From assembly GCA_019638595.1 (NCBI GenBank), contig JAHBTJ010000006.1:186001-250000 (forward strand): 64,000 bases of DNA, in the 5' to 3' direction. Source of the DNA: Chitinophagaceae bacterium. GTDB taxonomy: Bacteria > Bacteroidota > Bacteroidia > Chitinophagales > Chitinophagaceae. The notes beneath the pieces are model-generated. The model ran no database searches, was not told the origin of the DNA, and was given only the letters and a program-made list of their open reading frames with translations. Position numbers and translations under genes: made by a program. Within the stretch, counting starts at the first letter, position 1. The number at the start of each line of letters is the position of its first letter. Positions 18,184 through 27,625 of this stretch are shown here, piece after piece.

Positions 18184-19035
18184 TTATGCTAAATGCTTTT
18201 TGAAGAAATCAATGGTTCTTTGCCAGGCAAGTTTTGCCGCGTTTGCGTTATAACGGGCAGGGGCGGTATCATTGTGAAAAGCATGGTTCACCCCTTCGTA
18301 CATATACAGCTCGTATACCTTGCCCGCTTTTTTTAATGCTTCCTCGTAGGCGGCTATTCCCTTATTCACTCCTTCATCCAGTTGGGCATAATGCAGTTGA
18401 ATGGCCGCTTTTATTTGGGGCACATCTTCGGCAGCGGGTTGACGCCCGTAAAATGCTACGGCGGCTTTCAGCGATGGTACATTTACCGCGAGGTTGTTGC
18501 TCATGGCTCCGCCCCAGCAAAAGCCCACACAACCGTATTTACCATTACAATCGCGGCGGGTATTTAAATAGTCAAATACTTTTACGAAGTTCTGCAGGTT
18601 GCCGGCTGCATTCAGTTGCTGGAACTTTGCCCGCGCTTCGTCTTCGTTTTCCGGCGTACCGCCCAGTGGCGATAGCGCGTTGGGCGCAATGGCTAAATAG
18701 CCTGCCCTGGCTGCGCGGCGCGTTACATCCTCAATGTGGGCATTCAGCCCCCTGTTTTCATGTATCACTACCACAGCGGCGTATTTTTTATCGGCCTCGG
18801 GGCGCGCTACGTAAGCCTGCATATCGCCATTAATGCCAGGATAAGTTATCCTTTCGGTAAAAAGACCCTCTGCGGGAGTAATAGCCGCGTGAGCCTGGTT
18901 TACTTCAATGAGCGGCAGCACAGCCATGGCGGCCGCGGTGCTGCCCGTTAACCACACCAATCTCCTCAAAAATTCATTTCTCGTTAATGGAGCATGTGTG
19001 TACTCGTCGTACAGGTTAATAATGCGCTGGTCCAT
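18184..19035 (-). CDS. Dienelactone hydrolase family protein, exported
   Basis: 283 residues with an N-terminal twin-arginine-like segment (RRLVWLTGSTAAAMAVLPL) ending AHA near residue 50. It then has an alpha/beta-hydrolase domain with VVVIHENRGLN, nucleophile Cys173 in GFCWGG, Asp219 in AQLDEG and His250 in GVNHAFHND: a Cys-Asp-His triad as in carboxymethylenebutenolidase. Orientation and the terminator show it is transcribed alone. The substrate is unknown; in this context it need not be an aromatic-degradation enzyme. Confidence 0.9.
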   Translation of the reverse strand: MDQRIINLYDEYTHAPLTRNEFLRRLVWLTGSTAAAMAVLPLIEVNQAHAAITPAEGLFTERITYPGINGDMQAYVARPEADKKYAAVVVIHENRGLNAHIEDVTRRAARAGYLAIAPNALSPLGGTPENEDEARAKFQQLNAAGNLQNFVKVFDYLNTRRDCNGKYGCVGFCWGGAMSNNLAVNVPSLKAAVAFYGRQPAAEDVPQIKAAIQLHYAQLDEGVNKGIAAYEEALKKAGKVYELYMYEGVNHAFHNDTAPARYNANAAKLAWQRTIDFFKKHLA

Positions 19036-19433
19036 GGCTGTATTTTATGTAGTAAGTATGTTATATAAAGATACGACCGCAAAATCTGTGCTTGTTTGTT
19101 TGCCGGCTTGTAACTGGCTTACTTTAGCTGTAGAAATGATATTCGTATTAAATAATATTTATTGTTTTTGCGTATTTATTGTTGTTTTATTATGCAAACA
19201 AGAATTTTTTTTGAAAAAAAATTTACAAAATGGCTAAAAATTTGGTTTGTTTATAAAATAAACTTAATTTCATTGATAACCGTTTGCTGCCGCCCGGGTT
19301 ATCATCTTTTCGGGAGATAAAATGGAAATCTTGCATTTCCGGTGGTTTTGTTCACGCCCGCCCTTGTTGAACAGAGTTGATAGTGAGATTTTTTATTTTA
19401 ATGAAGTCAATATCCGGCTAAAAAAATTGCTTT
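19036..19433. other. Intergenic region with AT-rich centre and a hairpin
   Basis: About 400 bp between divergent genes. The middle part (19130-19270) is very AT-rich. A 7-bp hairpin gataacc/ggttatc spans 19275-19303, in what would be the leader of the ATP-grasp operon. No coding frame or RNA family was recognised. Confidence 0.45.
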
Positions 19434-20882
19434 ATGAGTTTACAAGCTTTGTTAAATGAATATAACTGTCCCGAGGGTATTTGGGATGAAATGTGCGACG
19501 CAGGTAAAATACGGAAGCATTACGACAAAGTGGTTACCACATTCGGAACACTGGATGTACCGGCCCTGCAGCAAAAGGATGTGTTGGCCGGGGAGCTTTT
19601 TATGAACCAGGGCATTACTTTTACCGTTTACAGCGATAATAAGGGTATTGAACGTATTTTCCCTTTCGATATCATTCCCCGCATTATTACAGGCAAAGAA
19701 TGGGATGTTGTGGAAAAAGGAATACAACAGCGTTTAAAAGCGTTGAACCTTTTTTTAAAAGACATATACAGCGGGCAGCAGATATTAAAGGATGGGATCA
19801 TTCCTGCGGCGCTTATTTCCTCCTGTCCTCATTACCTGCGCGAAGTGCATGGCATTCAGGTGCCCAACGATATTTATGTTCATATTTCCGGGATTGACCT
19901 GATACGCGGTGATGACGGAAAATTTTATATACTCGAAGATAATCTCCGTACCCCTTCCGGTGTAAGTTATATGCTCGAGAACAGGGAAGTAACCAAACGT
20001 ATCTTCCCCGATATGTTTGCCGCCAACAATGTAAGGGTTATCCATAATTATCCGTTGATCTTATACCAGATTTTATTGCAACTGGCCGCTACGCAAATAT
20101 CGAACCCTACGGTGGTATTGCTTACTCCCGGCATGTACAACTCCGCTTACTATGAGCATACTTATCTTGCCAGGCAAATGGGTATTTCACTGGTAGAAGG
20201 GCGTGATCTTGTAATTGACGATCATAAAGTATATATGAAAACCACCAATGGTTTGCAGCAGGTACATGTTATTTATCGGCGTATTGATGATGAGTATTTA
20301 GACCCGTTGGTTTTTAACCCCAAAAGTGTATTGGGCGTTCCCGGGTTAATGAGCGCCTATAGAAAAGGAAATGTGGCCATTGTAAACGCCATAGGTAACG
20401 GCGTTGCGGATGACAAGGCTGTGTATGCTTATGTGCCGGCTATGATCAGGTACTACCTGAACGAAGAACCGATATTGCAGAATGTGCCTACATACGAGCT
20501 AAGCGATCCGGAGGCGAAAGAGCACGTATTTAAAAACATCCGGAAAATGGTGGTGAAGCGAACCAATCAGTCGGGGGGATATGGAATGGTGATGGGAAAT
20601 ACCATTAGTGAAGAAGATTGGGAAAAAGCAAAAGCTGAAATTGAAAAAGATCCGAGAAGCTTTATCGCCCAGCCTATTGTTCAACTGTCTACTGTTCCAT
20701 GTTTCATAAACGGGAAGTTCGCGCCACGGCATGTTGATTTTCGTCCCTATGCTTTATGTGGTCCCGAAGGGGTACGTATTGTACCCGGCGGGTTAACGCG
20801 GGTGGCATTAAAGGAAGGCTCCCTGGTAGTTAATTCTTCGCAAGGCGGAGGCAGTAAGGACACCTGGGTGGTGGATCTGTAA
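19434..20882 (+). CDS. Circularly permuted ATP-grasp type 2 protein
   Basis: 482 residues of the family formed by DUF404 and DUF407: VYSDNKGIERIFPFDIIPR, LFLKDIYSGQQIL, GIDLIRGDDGKFYILEDNLRTPSGVSYMLENR, VIYRRIDDEYLDPL, NAIGNGVADDKAVYAYVPAMI, VKRTNQSGGYGMVMG and PRHVDFRPYALCG, ending GGGSKDTWVVDL. It is expected to form a peptide-like or glutathionylspermidine-synthase-like amide bond with ATP. It is first of three genes with alpha-E and transglutaminase proteins, a widely conserved trio whose product is unknown. Confidence 0.92.
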   Translation: MSLQALLNEYNCPEGIWDEMCDAGKIRKHYDKVVTTFGTLDVPALQQKDVLAGELFMNQGITFTVYSDNKGIERIFPFDIIPRIITGKEWDVVEKGIQQRLKALNLFLKDIYSGQQILKDGIIPAALISSCPHYLREVHGIQVPNDIYVHISGIDLIRGDDGKFYILEDNLRTPSGVSYMLENREVTKRIFPDMFAANNVRVIHNYPLILYQILLQLAATQISNPTVVLLTPGMYNSAYYEHTYLARQMGISLVEGRDLVIDDHKVYMKTTNGLQQVHVIYRRIDDEYLDPLVFNPKSVLGVPGLMSAYRKGNVAIVNAIGNGVADDKAVYAYVPAMIRYYLNEEPILQNVPTYELSDPEAKEHVFKNIRKMVVKRTNQSGGYGMVMGNTISEEDWEKAKAEIEKDPRSFIAQPIVQLSTVPCFINGKFAPRHVDFRPYALCGPEGVRIVPGGLTRVALKEGSLVVNSSQGGGSKDTWVVDL

Positions 20883-20922
20883 TCCCAATCTCAAATTTCA
20901 AATCTCAAATCCCCAATCATAC

Positions 20923-21864
20923 ATGCTTAGTAGAATTGCAGACTCTTTATTCTGGTTAAGTCGCTATATGGAAAGGGCTGATGGCTTGTTGAGAGCCACT
21001 TCAACCCACTATATTCTTTCTTTGGACAATGTGGTAATGGGAGCCATGACCTGGAAACCGGTGCTTGAAATATTTACTACCAAAAATGAGGAGGAAATAC
21101 GGCAACTGGAACATGATACAGCAGCTTCACTGCATACATTGCTTACAGATGTAAACAACCAGAATTCGTTAAAGGTAGTTATTACACGCGCCAGGGAAAA
21201 CGCCCGGGGTGCGCAGGATCATGTTACCAAAGAAGTATGGGAAGAGATAAATGCGCTTTATCATCTTCTTAATCAACCTACCATCAGCGAGCGGCAGGGA
21301 GAGCAGGATGTTATACAAATGATGCAATTGTTTTCGCAGCACAGCCTTTTGTATACAGGAGTAGCGGATGTTACCATGCCGCGCGGCCTGGGCTGGAGCT
21401 TTATGAACCTGGGAAAATTTATTGAACGCTGTTTTGAAGTGATAGTGATGGCGGATAAACATTATGAGCGTATAGGTTATAATTTGCACGAAGAAAATGT
21501 TATTATCCAGTGGAAAGAACTGTTGTTTTCATTATCCGGGTATGAGCTGCATCTTAAAACTTACCGGGGGGCTGATTATAATCATAATGTGTTGCACCAG
21601 GTATTATTTAATGATGATTTTCCGCATTCCGTTTTATATTCGCTCACGCGGATTGAAAAATACCTGAAAGATATTGTTGCCGAAAATCCGTCGCCGGGGA
21701 ACGCCAACCTGCTGCGTTGTTTCGGTCGCCTGTATAGTCGTGTTCAGTATATGGATCCTAAAAGTATTGATAGCGGCAGCCTGAAATCTTTCCTGGCAGA
21801 CATCCGGGAAGATTTGCTGCAATTCAGCAATGCTCTTGGACAAAACTTTTTTTCATATCAATAA
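20923..21864 (+). CDS. Alpha-E domain protein (DUF403)
   Basis: 313 residues, all-helical, beginning LSRIADSLFWLSRYMERADG, the family signature, with ARENARGAQDHVTKEVWEEIN and DVTMPRGLGWSFMNLGKFIER further on. It always accompanies the circularly permuted ATP-grasp protein and is thought to act with it. It lies 40 bp after that gene; the spacer holds an AAATTTCAAATCTCAAAT repeat seen elsewhere in the window. Confidence 0.92.
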   Translation: MLSRIADSLFWLSRYMERADGLLRATSTHYILSLDNVVMGAMTWKPVLEIFTTKNEEEIRQLEHDTAASLHTLLTDVNNQNSLKVVITRARENARGAQDHVTKEVWEEINALYHLLNQPTISERQGEQDVIQMMQLFSQHSLLYTGVADVTMPRGLGWSFMNLGKFIERCFEVIVMADKHYERIGYNLHEENVIIQWKELLFSLSGYELHLKTYRGADYNHNVLHQVLFNDDFPHSVLYSLTRIEKYLKDIVAENPSPGNANLLRCFGRLYSRVQYMDPKSIDSGSLKSFLADIREDLLQFSNALGQNFFSYQ

Positions 21865-21878
21865 GTCCGGTTGTTAGT

Positions 21879-22826
21879 ATGCCCATTTATAAAATACATC
21901 ATGTTACCAGGTACGAGTATGATCGCCCCGTACGCGAAAGCATAAACGAAATCAAGATATATCCTTTTGTATGCAGGGAGCAGGAAACGCTCCAGCACGA
22001 TATTCAGATAACGGGAAATCCTAAAGTAGAATTGTTTACAGATTATTGGGGAAACAAAGCCGGCAATTTTAATGTGCTTTATCCTCATGCAATGCTTACT
22101 ATTGAAAGCCGGCTGGTAGTAAGAACCACGCAGAGTTCCCAGTTGTCTATCAACTTTCACAGCAGTTTTGAGGAATTGCAGAAAGAAATAGAACGGAACC
22201 TGCAACTGATTGAGCTGAGAGAGCCCGAACAGGTAAAGCATAGCCCCCTCATTTACCAGATGGCAGGGCAAATGATGATGCCCGGGAAAAGCGTTGCGTT
22301 GATCGCGGAACAATTTTCGGAATATATTTTCAAAAACTTTAAGTATATCAAGGGTATCACCAATATCGAAACCACGGTAGATGAAATACTGGAACACCGG
22401 GCAGGGGTTTGTCAGGACTTTGCCCACCTGCTGCTTCAGTTATTAAGGGTGGCAGGTATACCTGCCCGTTATGTAAGTGGTTATATCTGTCCCAATAAAA
22501 GCGGTATGCGGGGAGAAGGCGCAACACACGCCTGGGTAGATGCCTGGATACCCGGTTATGGATGGGCGGGAATTGATCCTACCAATAACGTGTGGGTAAC
22601 CAATAATCATATAAAGCTGTCGGTAGGGCGTCACTTTAAAGACTGTACTCCCATCAAAGGAGCGTTTAAAGGCCCCGCCCGCCAAAAGTTATCGGTGCAT
22701 GTATCGGTTGGGTACGAAGACGGGCACACATTCGAAGAGTTGAACAATGTAAGAATGGAAGTGCAATCCTCCAGCCTGCCCGAAGATATATTGATCGAAG
22801 GTTTTGCCGGCCAGCAGCAACAATGA
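21879..22826 (+). CDS. Transglutaminase-like cysteine protease family protein
   Basis: 315 residues. An N-terminal Bact_transglu_N domain (YKIHHVTRYEYDRPVRESINEIK) leads to a papain-like transglutaminase core with Cys178 in GVCQDFAH, His in GATHAWVDAW and Asp in GIDPTN. The third gene of the trio, 14 bp after alpha-E, it probably hydrolyses or transfers the amide product of the ATP-grasp enzyme. The C-terminal tail (GYEDGHTFEELNNVRMEVQ) is typical of the family. Confidence 0.93.
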   Translation: MPIYKIHHVTRYEYDRPVRESINEIKIYPFVCREQETLQHDIQITGNPKVELFTDYWGNKAGNFNVLYPHAMLTIESRLVVRTTQSSQLSINFHSSFEELQKEIERNLQLIELREPEQVKHSPLIYQMAGQMMMPGKSVALIAEQFSEYIFKNFKYIKGITNIETTVDEILEHRAGVCQDFAHLLLQLLRVAGIPARYVSGYICPNKSGMRGEGATHAWVDAWIPGYGWAGIDPTNNVWVTNNHIKLSVGRHFKDCTPIKGAFKGPARQKLSVHVSVGYEDGHTFEELNNVRMEVQSSSLPEDILIEGFAGQQQQ

Positions 22827-22911
22827 TCTTCAGGCTGGCAAATTATCCGTAATTGTTTCCCTGTTTTTATTACCTATTTCTTTATTTTGGGCTTGCATTC
22901 AAAACACAAGC

Positions 22912-23460
22912 ATGACTGAAAAAAGCAAACCTGAAGTATGGCTGCGTGGCCCGGTGGAGGGCATTCCCGCATTGTTACAGCCCGTAGCGCACGCCTTGTT
23001 GCAGGCGAGAGAAGAAGCGGCTGTTTACATGAACGGCTTTCCGGATGGGTTGTTGTGGGAACGACCGGCGGGTATGGCTTCGGTGGGCTTTCATTTACAG
23101 CATTTGGCAGGGGTGCTCGACCGCCTGTTCACGTATGCCCGTGGTGAAATGCTCGATGATGATCAGCTTGTTTACCTGAAAAGCGAAGGAAAACCTTTTG
23201 ACGCGCTCACAGGGGTACTGTTATCTCATTTTAACCTGCAGGTAGATAAGGCGCTTGCACAGCTTGCGGCAACAGATGAATCAACGCTTACACAGCATAG
23301 GGGAGTGGGAAGAGCGCAAATTCCTTCTACCGTAGCAGGGCTTTTGTTTCATGCCGCAGAACATACACAACGGCATATAGGGCAATTATTGGTTACTGCC
23401 GCCGTGGTAAAACAGAATGTTCCGGCGCAACCAATGATGCCGGAAAATCGTAGTAGTTAA
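22912..23460 (+). CDS. DinB family protein
   Basis: 182 residues from the ATG at 22912; an in-frame extension from 22804 would add a false hydrophobic start and overlap the previous gene. Four-helix DinB/YfiT-type fold with three metal-binding histidines expected at HLQHLAGV, LSHFN and HAAEHTQRHIGQLL. Family members are metal-dependent transferases, often bacillithiol- or other thiol-linked. This one may be part of the transglutaminase operon (85 bp gap) or separate. Confidence 0.85.
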   Translation: MTEKSKPEVWLRGPVEGIPALLQPVAHALLQAREEAAVYMNGFPDGLLWERPAGMASVGFHLQHLAGVLDRLFTYARGEMLDDDQLVYLKSEGKPFDALTGVLLSHFNLQVDKALAQLAATDESTLTQHRGVGRAQIPSTVAGLLFHAAEHTQRHIGQLLVTAAVVKQNVPAQPMMPENRSS

Positions 23461-23700
23461 AAATTACATCGTGGAAATTATACCTCATAGAGGCTACCCG
23501 TTTCCTGCCATTGGCGTAAAGGTATTTGTATAAACGAAACAGGCTAACCTGCGTATCGTGATAAAATCAGTTTCACATTTTTTAAAACTCACACCTATGG
23601 CCAACGGAGTTCCCGCGCCGGGTAATTACCAATAAAATGATTTACCTTACAATCCGGCGATATCAAAACATGTTTAACGCATACTATCATTGCAGCAATT

Positions 23701-24585
23701 ATGCCGGTTACTAACAAAAGGATGTTATTACCATCAACCATACAGTTGCTTCGTTTCCGGTTCTCGTTTTTTTTAATGCCGGTATATTGGTTTGCGCTTA
23801 GCCAGGTAGCGTATATTAATTTCACTCATACCATAATTATTTTTTTTATTCTTCACCTGCTCATATATCCTGCAAGCAACGGGTATAACAGCTATATGGA
23901 CAGAGATACAGGCAGCATTGGAGGTGTAAAGCATCCAATGCAACCTACATTACAGTTGCTGTATGTAACTATTGCGATGGATGTAATTTCCATATTGGCA
24001 GGGTTTATGATCAGTGTTTATTTTGCAGGGGGCTTACTGGCTTATGTATTGGTATCCAAAGCATACAGCTACAGGAAGATACGGTTAAAAAAGCATCCTT
24101 TTGCAGGTTACCTGGCCGTTGTGGTTTTTCAGGGCGCTGTAACGTTCTGGCTGGTATATCATGGATGCAGCGTCAATAAAACGTTGAATGTTCCCATTGT
24201 ACCGATGGTGGTTGCGAGTTTGCTGATAGGAGGCTTTTACCCGCTGACCCAGATCTATCAGCACCAGGAAGACAGGAAGGATGGTGTAACTACCATCAGC
24301 TATAAATTAGGCTACCGGGGTACTTTTTTATATTGTGGATTAATATACGGAATGGCTTTCATGTTGCTGGCATATTACTTTTTTTATACCTTACAGCAAA
24401 CGGCATTTTATATTTTTTCAACAGGTATGTTACCTGTTTTGATCTACTTTTTGATATGGGCCAAAAAAGTTTGGCATAATAATAAGGCTGCTGATTATGA
24501 GCATACCATGCGTATGAATACAATAGCATCGGTGTGCACCAATATTGTTTTTATTGTAATCTTTTTAATCAATCGTTTTGAGTAA
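23701..24585 (+). CDS. UbiA family prenyltransferase
   Basis: 294 residues with about eight membrane helices. The first Asp-rich motif is NGYNSYMDRDTGS (NxxxDxxxD form) and the second is YQHQEDRKDGVTT, both for Mg-diphosphate binding. The family joins a prenyl diphosphate to an aromatic or other acceptor in the inner membrane. The stop overlaps the TTG start of the type III polyketide synthase by 8 bp, so the two are translationally coupled. Prenylation of the polyketide product is the simplest reading, as no quinone-pathway genes are near. Confidence 0.9.
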   Translation: MPVTNKRMLLPSTIQLLRFRFSFFLMPVYWFALSQVAYINFTHTIIIFFILHLLIYPASNGYNSYMDRDTGSIGGVKHPMQPTLQLLYVTIAMDVISILAGFMISVYFAGGLLAYVLVSKAYSYRKIRLKKHPFAGYLAVVVFQGAVTFWLVYHGCSVNKTLNVPIVPMVVASLLIGGFYPLTQIYQHQEDRKDGVTTISYKLGYRGTFLYCGLIYGMAFMLLAYYFFYTLQQTAFYIFSTGMLPVLIYFLIWAKKVWHNNKAADYEHTMRMNTIASVCTNIVFIVIFLINRFE

Positions 24586-25666
24586 AATTATTTCAATTAA
24601 TACGGCTGTGCCGGCTTACAGGCACCGGCAGGAAGATATACTAAACTTTATGCAAAAGGTATATGCGGCGGATGCGGCTGAAATGCGGAAAATGAAATAC
24701 CTGTACCATCACAGTGGTATAAAAAACAGGTATTCTGTTTTGCCCGATTACAGCCGGCAGGTGCAGGACTGGAAATTTTACCCGCGAAGTGAAAACCTGG
24801 AGCCGTTCCCCTCCCTGGAACAGCGCATGGCGGTATATAATAAGCATGCCGCTCCTCTTTCTACCGATGCTATCAGGAGCTGTATTGAAGGGATCATTTC
24901 CGCTTCGGATATTACCCATCTCATTACAGTAAGCTGTACCGGCATGAGCGCGCCGGGGCTTGATCTGCAGATCGTGGATATGATGGATCTGCCCAATACC
25001 ATTTACAGAACATCCGTAAACTTTATGGGATGTTACGCGGCCATTCACGCTTTAAAAATGGCCGACGCGATTTGTAAAACGGAAGAAAATGCGAAGGTTA
25101 TCATTGTATGTACAGAATTGTGCACGTTGCATTTTCAGCGGGAAGCTACCATGGACAATATAGCTTCCAGCATGTTATTTGCGGACGGGGCTGCCGCGGT
25201 ACTGGTTACCCATAACGACTTTGCCCCACCCGGACTGGAGTTGAAAAATTTTTACGCTGAAATTGTTCCTAAAGGAAGAAAAGATATGGCCTGGGAATTA
25301 TCATCTTCGGGATTTTTGATGACATTGAGCGGGTATATACCGGATTTGATAGAAGAAGATTTTGAGCAACTGATTACCAGGGCTTTGGGCGCAGGCGGAT
25401 TAAAAAAAGGAGATATTGACCACTGGTGCGTACACCCCGGCGGCAAGCGCATACTGGAGGCGGTACAAAGAAGCCTGGGGCTTAAAGAAAACGCGCTTGA
25501 GCATAGTTTCGATATACTGGAACGGTATGGAAATATGTCATCGCCCACCGTATTGTTTGTATTGAAGCAAATGTTGCAAACGGTTAAAAACCGCCCCGCA
25601 AAAATAATGGGAGCCGCTTTTGGCCCGGGCCTCACCATGGAAACTTTTATAGCAGAGATAAATTAA
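24578..25666 (+). CDS. Type III polyketide synthase
   Basis: 362 residues from TTG 24578, which overlaps the UbiA gene. It has the chalcone/stilbene synthase fold with the full Cys-His-Asn triad: Cys120 in VSCTGMSAPG, His286 in CVHPGGKRIL and Asn319 in GNMSSPT. MGCYAAIHAL and AFGPGLTMETFI are further family marks. It extends a starter acyl-CoA with malonyl-CoA and cyclises to a resorcinol, pyrone or naphthol; starter and ring type cannot be read from sequence by eye. It is the core enzyme of the 23.7-27.5 kb cluster. Confidence 0.94.
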   Translation: MSKIISINTAVPAYRHRQEDILNFMQKVYAADAAEMRKMKYLYHHSGIKNRYSVLPDYSRQVQDWKFYPRSENLEPFPSLEQRMAVYNKHAAPLSTDAIRSCIEGIISASDITHLITVSCTGMSAPGLDLQIVDMMDLPNTIYRTSVNFMGCYAAIHALKMADAICKTEENAKVIIVCTELCTLHFQREATMDNIASSMLFADGAAAVLVTHNDFAPPGLELKNFYAEIVPKGRKDMAWELSSSGFLMTLSGYIPDLIEEDFEQLITRALGAGGLKKGDIDHWCVHPGGKRILEAVQRSLGLKENALEHSFDILERYGNMSSPTVLFVLKQMLQTVKNRPAKIMGAAFGPGLTMETFIAEIN

Positions 25667-25711
25667 TACAGACAGCGTACCGGCTTTTGATTTGAATCCG
25701 TAAATTGTCTC

Positions 25712-26410
25712 ATGTTTCTTTCCCAACGCTCACATAAGAAAGAGCTGCTCGATGGCGACAATATTCCGTTTGAAGATATCAGGCAGAATATGAAGGAGCT
25801 GAATTTTATCAATACCTGGTTGGGAGGACATAACATCAGCATTTCGGGCTTGAAAAAAATATGGCGGAAAGCTAACAGTCCTTCTGTATTGCATATTTGC
25901 GAAATAGGCTGTGGCGGTGGAGATAACCTGTATGCAATTGAAAAATGGTGTACACGCAATGGCATACAGGCAACCTATACGGGCATTGACAAAAAAAAAG
26001 AATGTATAGATTTTGCGCAACAACGTGTAAATACCCCTTCATACCAATGGCTGGTTGCCGATTATAAAAAGCTGGTTTTTGAACAGGCTGTTCCCGATAT
26101 TGTTTTCTCTTCTCTTTTTTGTCACCATTTTTCCGAAAAGGAATTAGAGCAGATGATGGTATGGATGAGGAGCAACGCCAGGCTGGGCTTTTTTATCAAC
26201 GATCTTCACCGGCATATGCTTGCATATTATTCCATTAAATGGCTAACCGCTTTGTTTTCTAAAAGCTATCTTGTTAAGAACGACGCGCCGCTTTCTGTTG
26301 CCCGCGGATTTAAAAAGCACGACTGGGAAATGATCATGCAACGGGCAGGCATGCAACAATACTCTATACAATGGAAGTGGGCATTCCGTTGGCTTATAAC
26401 AGCAGCATGA
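25712..26410 (+). CDS. Class I SAM-dependent methyltransferase
   Basis: 232 residues with SAM motif I HICEIGCGGGDNL, motif II TGIDKKKECIDFAQQR, and VPDIVFSSLFCHHF after it. FFINDLHRHMLAYYSIKWLTALFSKS and VARGFKKHDWEMIMQRAG resemble methyltransferases of polyketide and quinone-type clusters. It lies 45 bp after the polyketide synthase, and its stop overlaps the next start as ATGA. It probably O- or C-methylates the phenolic product. Confidence 0.88.
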   Translation: MFLSQRSHKKELLDGDNIPFEDIRQNMKELNFINTWLGGHNISISGLKKIWRKANSPSVLHICEIGCGGGDNLYAIEKWCTRNGIQATYTGIDKKKECIDFAQQRVNTPSYQWLVADYKKLVFEQAVPDIVFSSLFCHHFSEKELEQMMVWMRSNARLGFFINDLHRHMLAYYSIKWLTALFSKSYLVKNDAPLSVARGFKKHDWEMIMQRAGMQQYSIQWKWAFRWLITAA

Positions 26411-27546
26411 CGACAGAGCAAACATATGATGTTGCCATTATTGGAGGTGGGTTGGCCGGCTTGTGCCTTTCTATTCAACTGTCGGGGGCCGGCTTTAATG
26501 TAATATTATTTGAAAAGGAGAAATATCCTTTTCATAAAGTATGCGGGGAATATGTAAGTTTTGAATGCTGGAATTTTTTAGAGGAGCTGGGCGTGCCGTT
26601 AAGCGACTGGAACCTTCCTCATATCCGTAATTTGATCGTTTCTTCTCCTTCGGGCAAAGCCATCAGGCATAAATTAGACCTGGGAGGTTTTGGCATCAGC
26701 CGTTATAAGCTGGACGCCTTTTTGGCAACGCTCAGCAGGAATGCAGGTACAACCATCCTGGAAGAAACACGGGTAGACAATGTATGGTACAGCAATGGCC
26801 ATTTTCATGTGCAGTACGGATCCGGCATGTGTAAGGCTAAGCTGGCTACGGGCGCATACGGCAAACGCAGCAATATTGATATTAAGCTGAAACGTGCGTT
26901 TATTCAAAATAAGCAAAATAAGCTTAATAATTATATAGGAGTAAAGTATCACGTTAAAGCTGATTTTCCCTCAGACCATATCGCGCTTCATAATTTTGAC
27001 AATGGATATTGCGGGATATCGCGGGTAGAAGACGGGAAATACTGCCTCTGTTATCTTACAACCGCGTTTAACCTTCAGCGTTCGGGAAACTCCATAAAAG
27101 AGATGGAACGCACAATACTCAGGCGTAACCCGCACCTGGATAGTATTTTGGGCAAGGCAGCATTTTTAACGGATGAGCCTGTAACCATTGCCCAGATAAG
27201 CTTTGATAAAAAAACGCAGCTTGAGCATCATTTGCTGATGATGGGGGATGCCGCCGGAGTGATAGCACCCTTATGCGGTAACGGAATGACCATGGCTATG
27301 CATGGCAGTAAGCTTGCTTTTGAACAGATCAAAGTTTTCCTGCAGGGCAAGATCAGCCGCTACGAGATGGAATACAATTATCAGCGGCAATGGGAAGAAA
27401 CATTCAGCAGGCGGCTGAAAACGGGCCGTTTTATTCAACGCATGTTTGGTAAAGACTGGATAACTGATATTTTTATCGGCCTCTTATCTCCTTTCCCCTT
27501 TCTTGTTGACAAATTGGTAAAACAAACCCACGGAGAGCCATTTTAA
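26407..27546 (+). CDS. FAD-dependent oxidoreductase, geranylgeranyl-reductase-like
   Basis: 379 residues from ATG 26407, chosen because it overlaps the methyltransferase stop by 4 bp (ATGA). It has an N-terminal FAD motif DVAIIGGGLAGLCLSIQLSG, EKYPFHKVCGEYVS (the CGE type seen in geranylgeranyl reductases and related hydroxylases) and a second FAD motif MMGDAAGVIAPLCGNGMTMA. Possible roles: hydroxylation of the methylated phenol, or reduction of a prenyl chain attached by the UbiA protein. Both fit the cluster and cannot be told apart here. Confidence 0.88.
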   Translation: MTTEQTYDVAIIGGGLAGLCLSIQLSGAGFNVILFEKEKYPFHKVCGEYVSFECWNFLEELGVPLSDWNLPHIRNLIVSSPSGKAIRHKLDLGGFGISRYKLDAFLATLSRNAGTTILEETRVDNVWYSNGHFHVQYGSGMCKAKLATGAYGKRSNIDIKLKRAFIQNKQNKLNNYIGVKYHVKADFPSDHIALHNFDNGYCGISRVEDGKYCLCYLTTAFNLQRSGNSIKEMERTILRRNPHLDSILGKAAFLTDEPVTIAQISFDKKTQLEHHLLMMGDAAGVIAPLCGNGMTMAMHGSKLAFEQIKVFLQGKISRYEMEYNYQRQWEETFSRRLKTGRFIQRMFGKDWITDIFIGLLSPFPFLVDKLVKQTHGEPF

Positions 27547-27625
27547 ATACGCCCAATTAAAATTCAATGGTGAAATTTGTTTATCTTTCCCGAAACTTAC
27601 CTCTGTTTAATTTTAGAATATTGCC

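Noticed and set aside
19275-19303. Hairpin as a terminator
   Set aside because: There is no plus-strand gene upstream to terminate and no good T-run; kept only as a note in the intergenic entry.
22804-22911. Signal-peptide-like N-terminal extension of the DinB protein
   Set aside because: It overlaps the transglutaminase gene end and the conserved DinB start fits ATG 22912.
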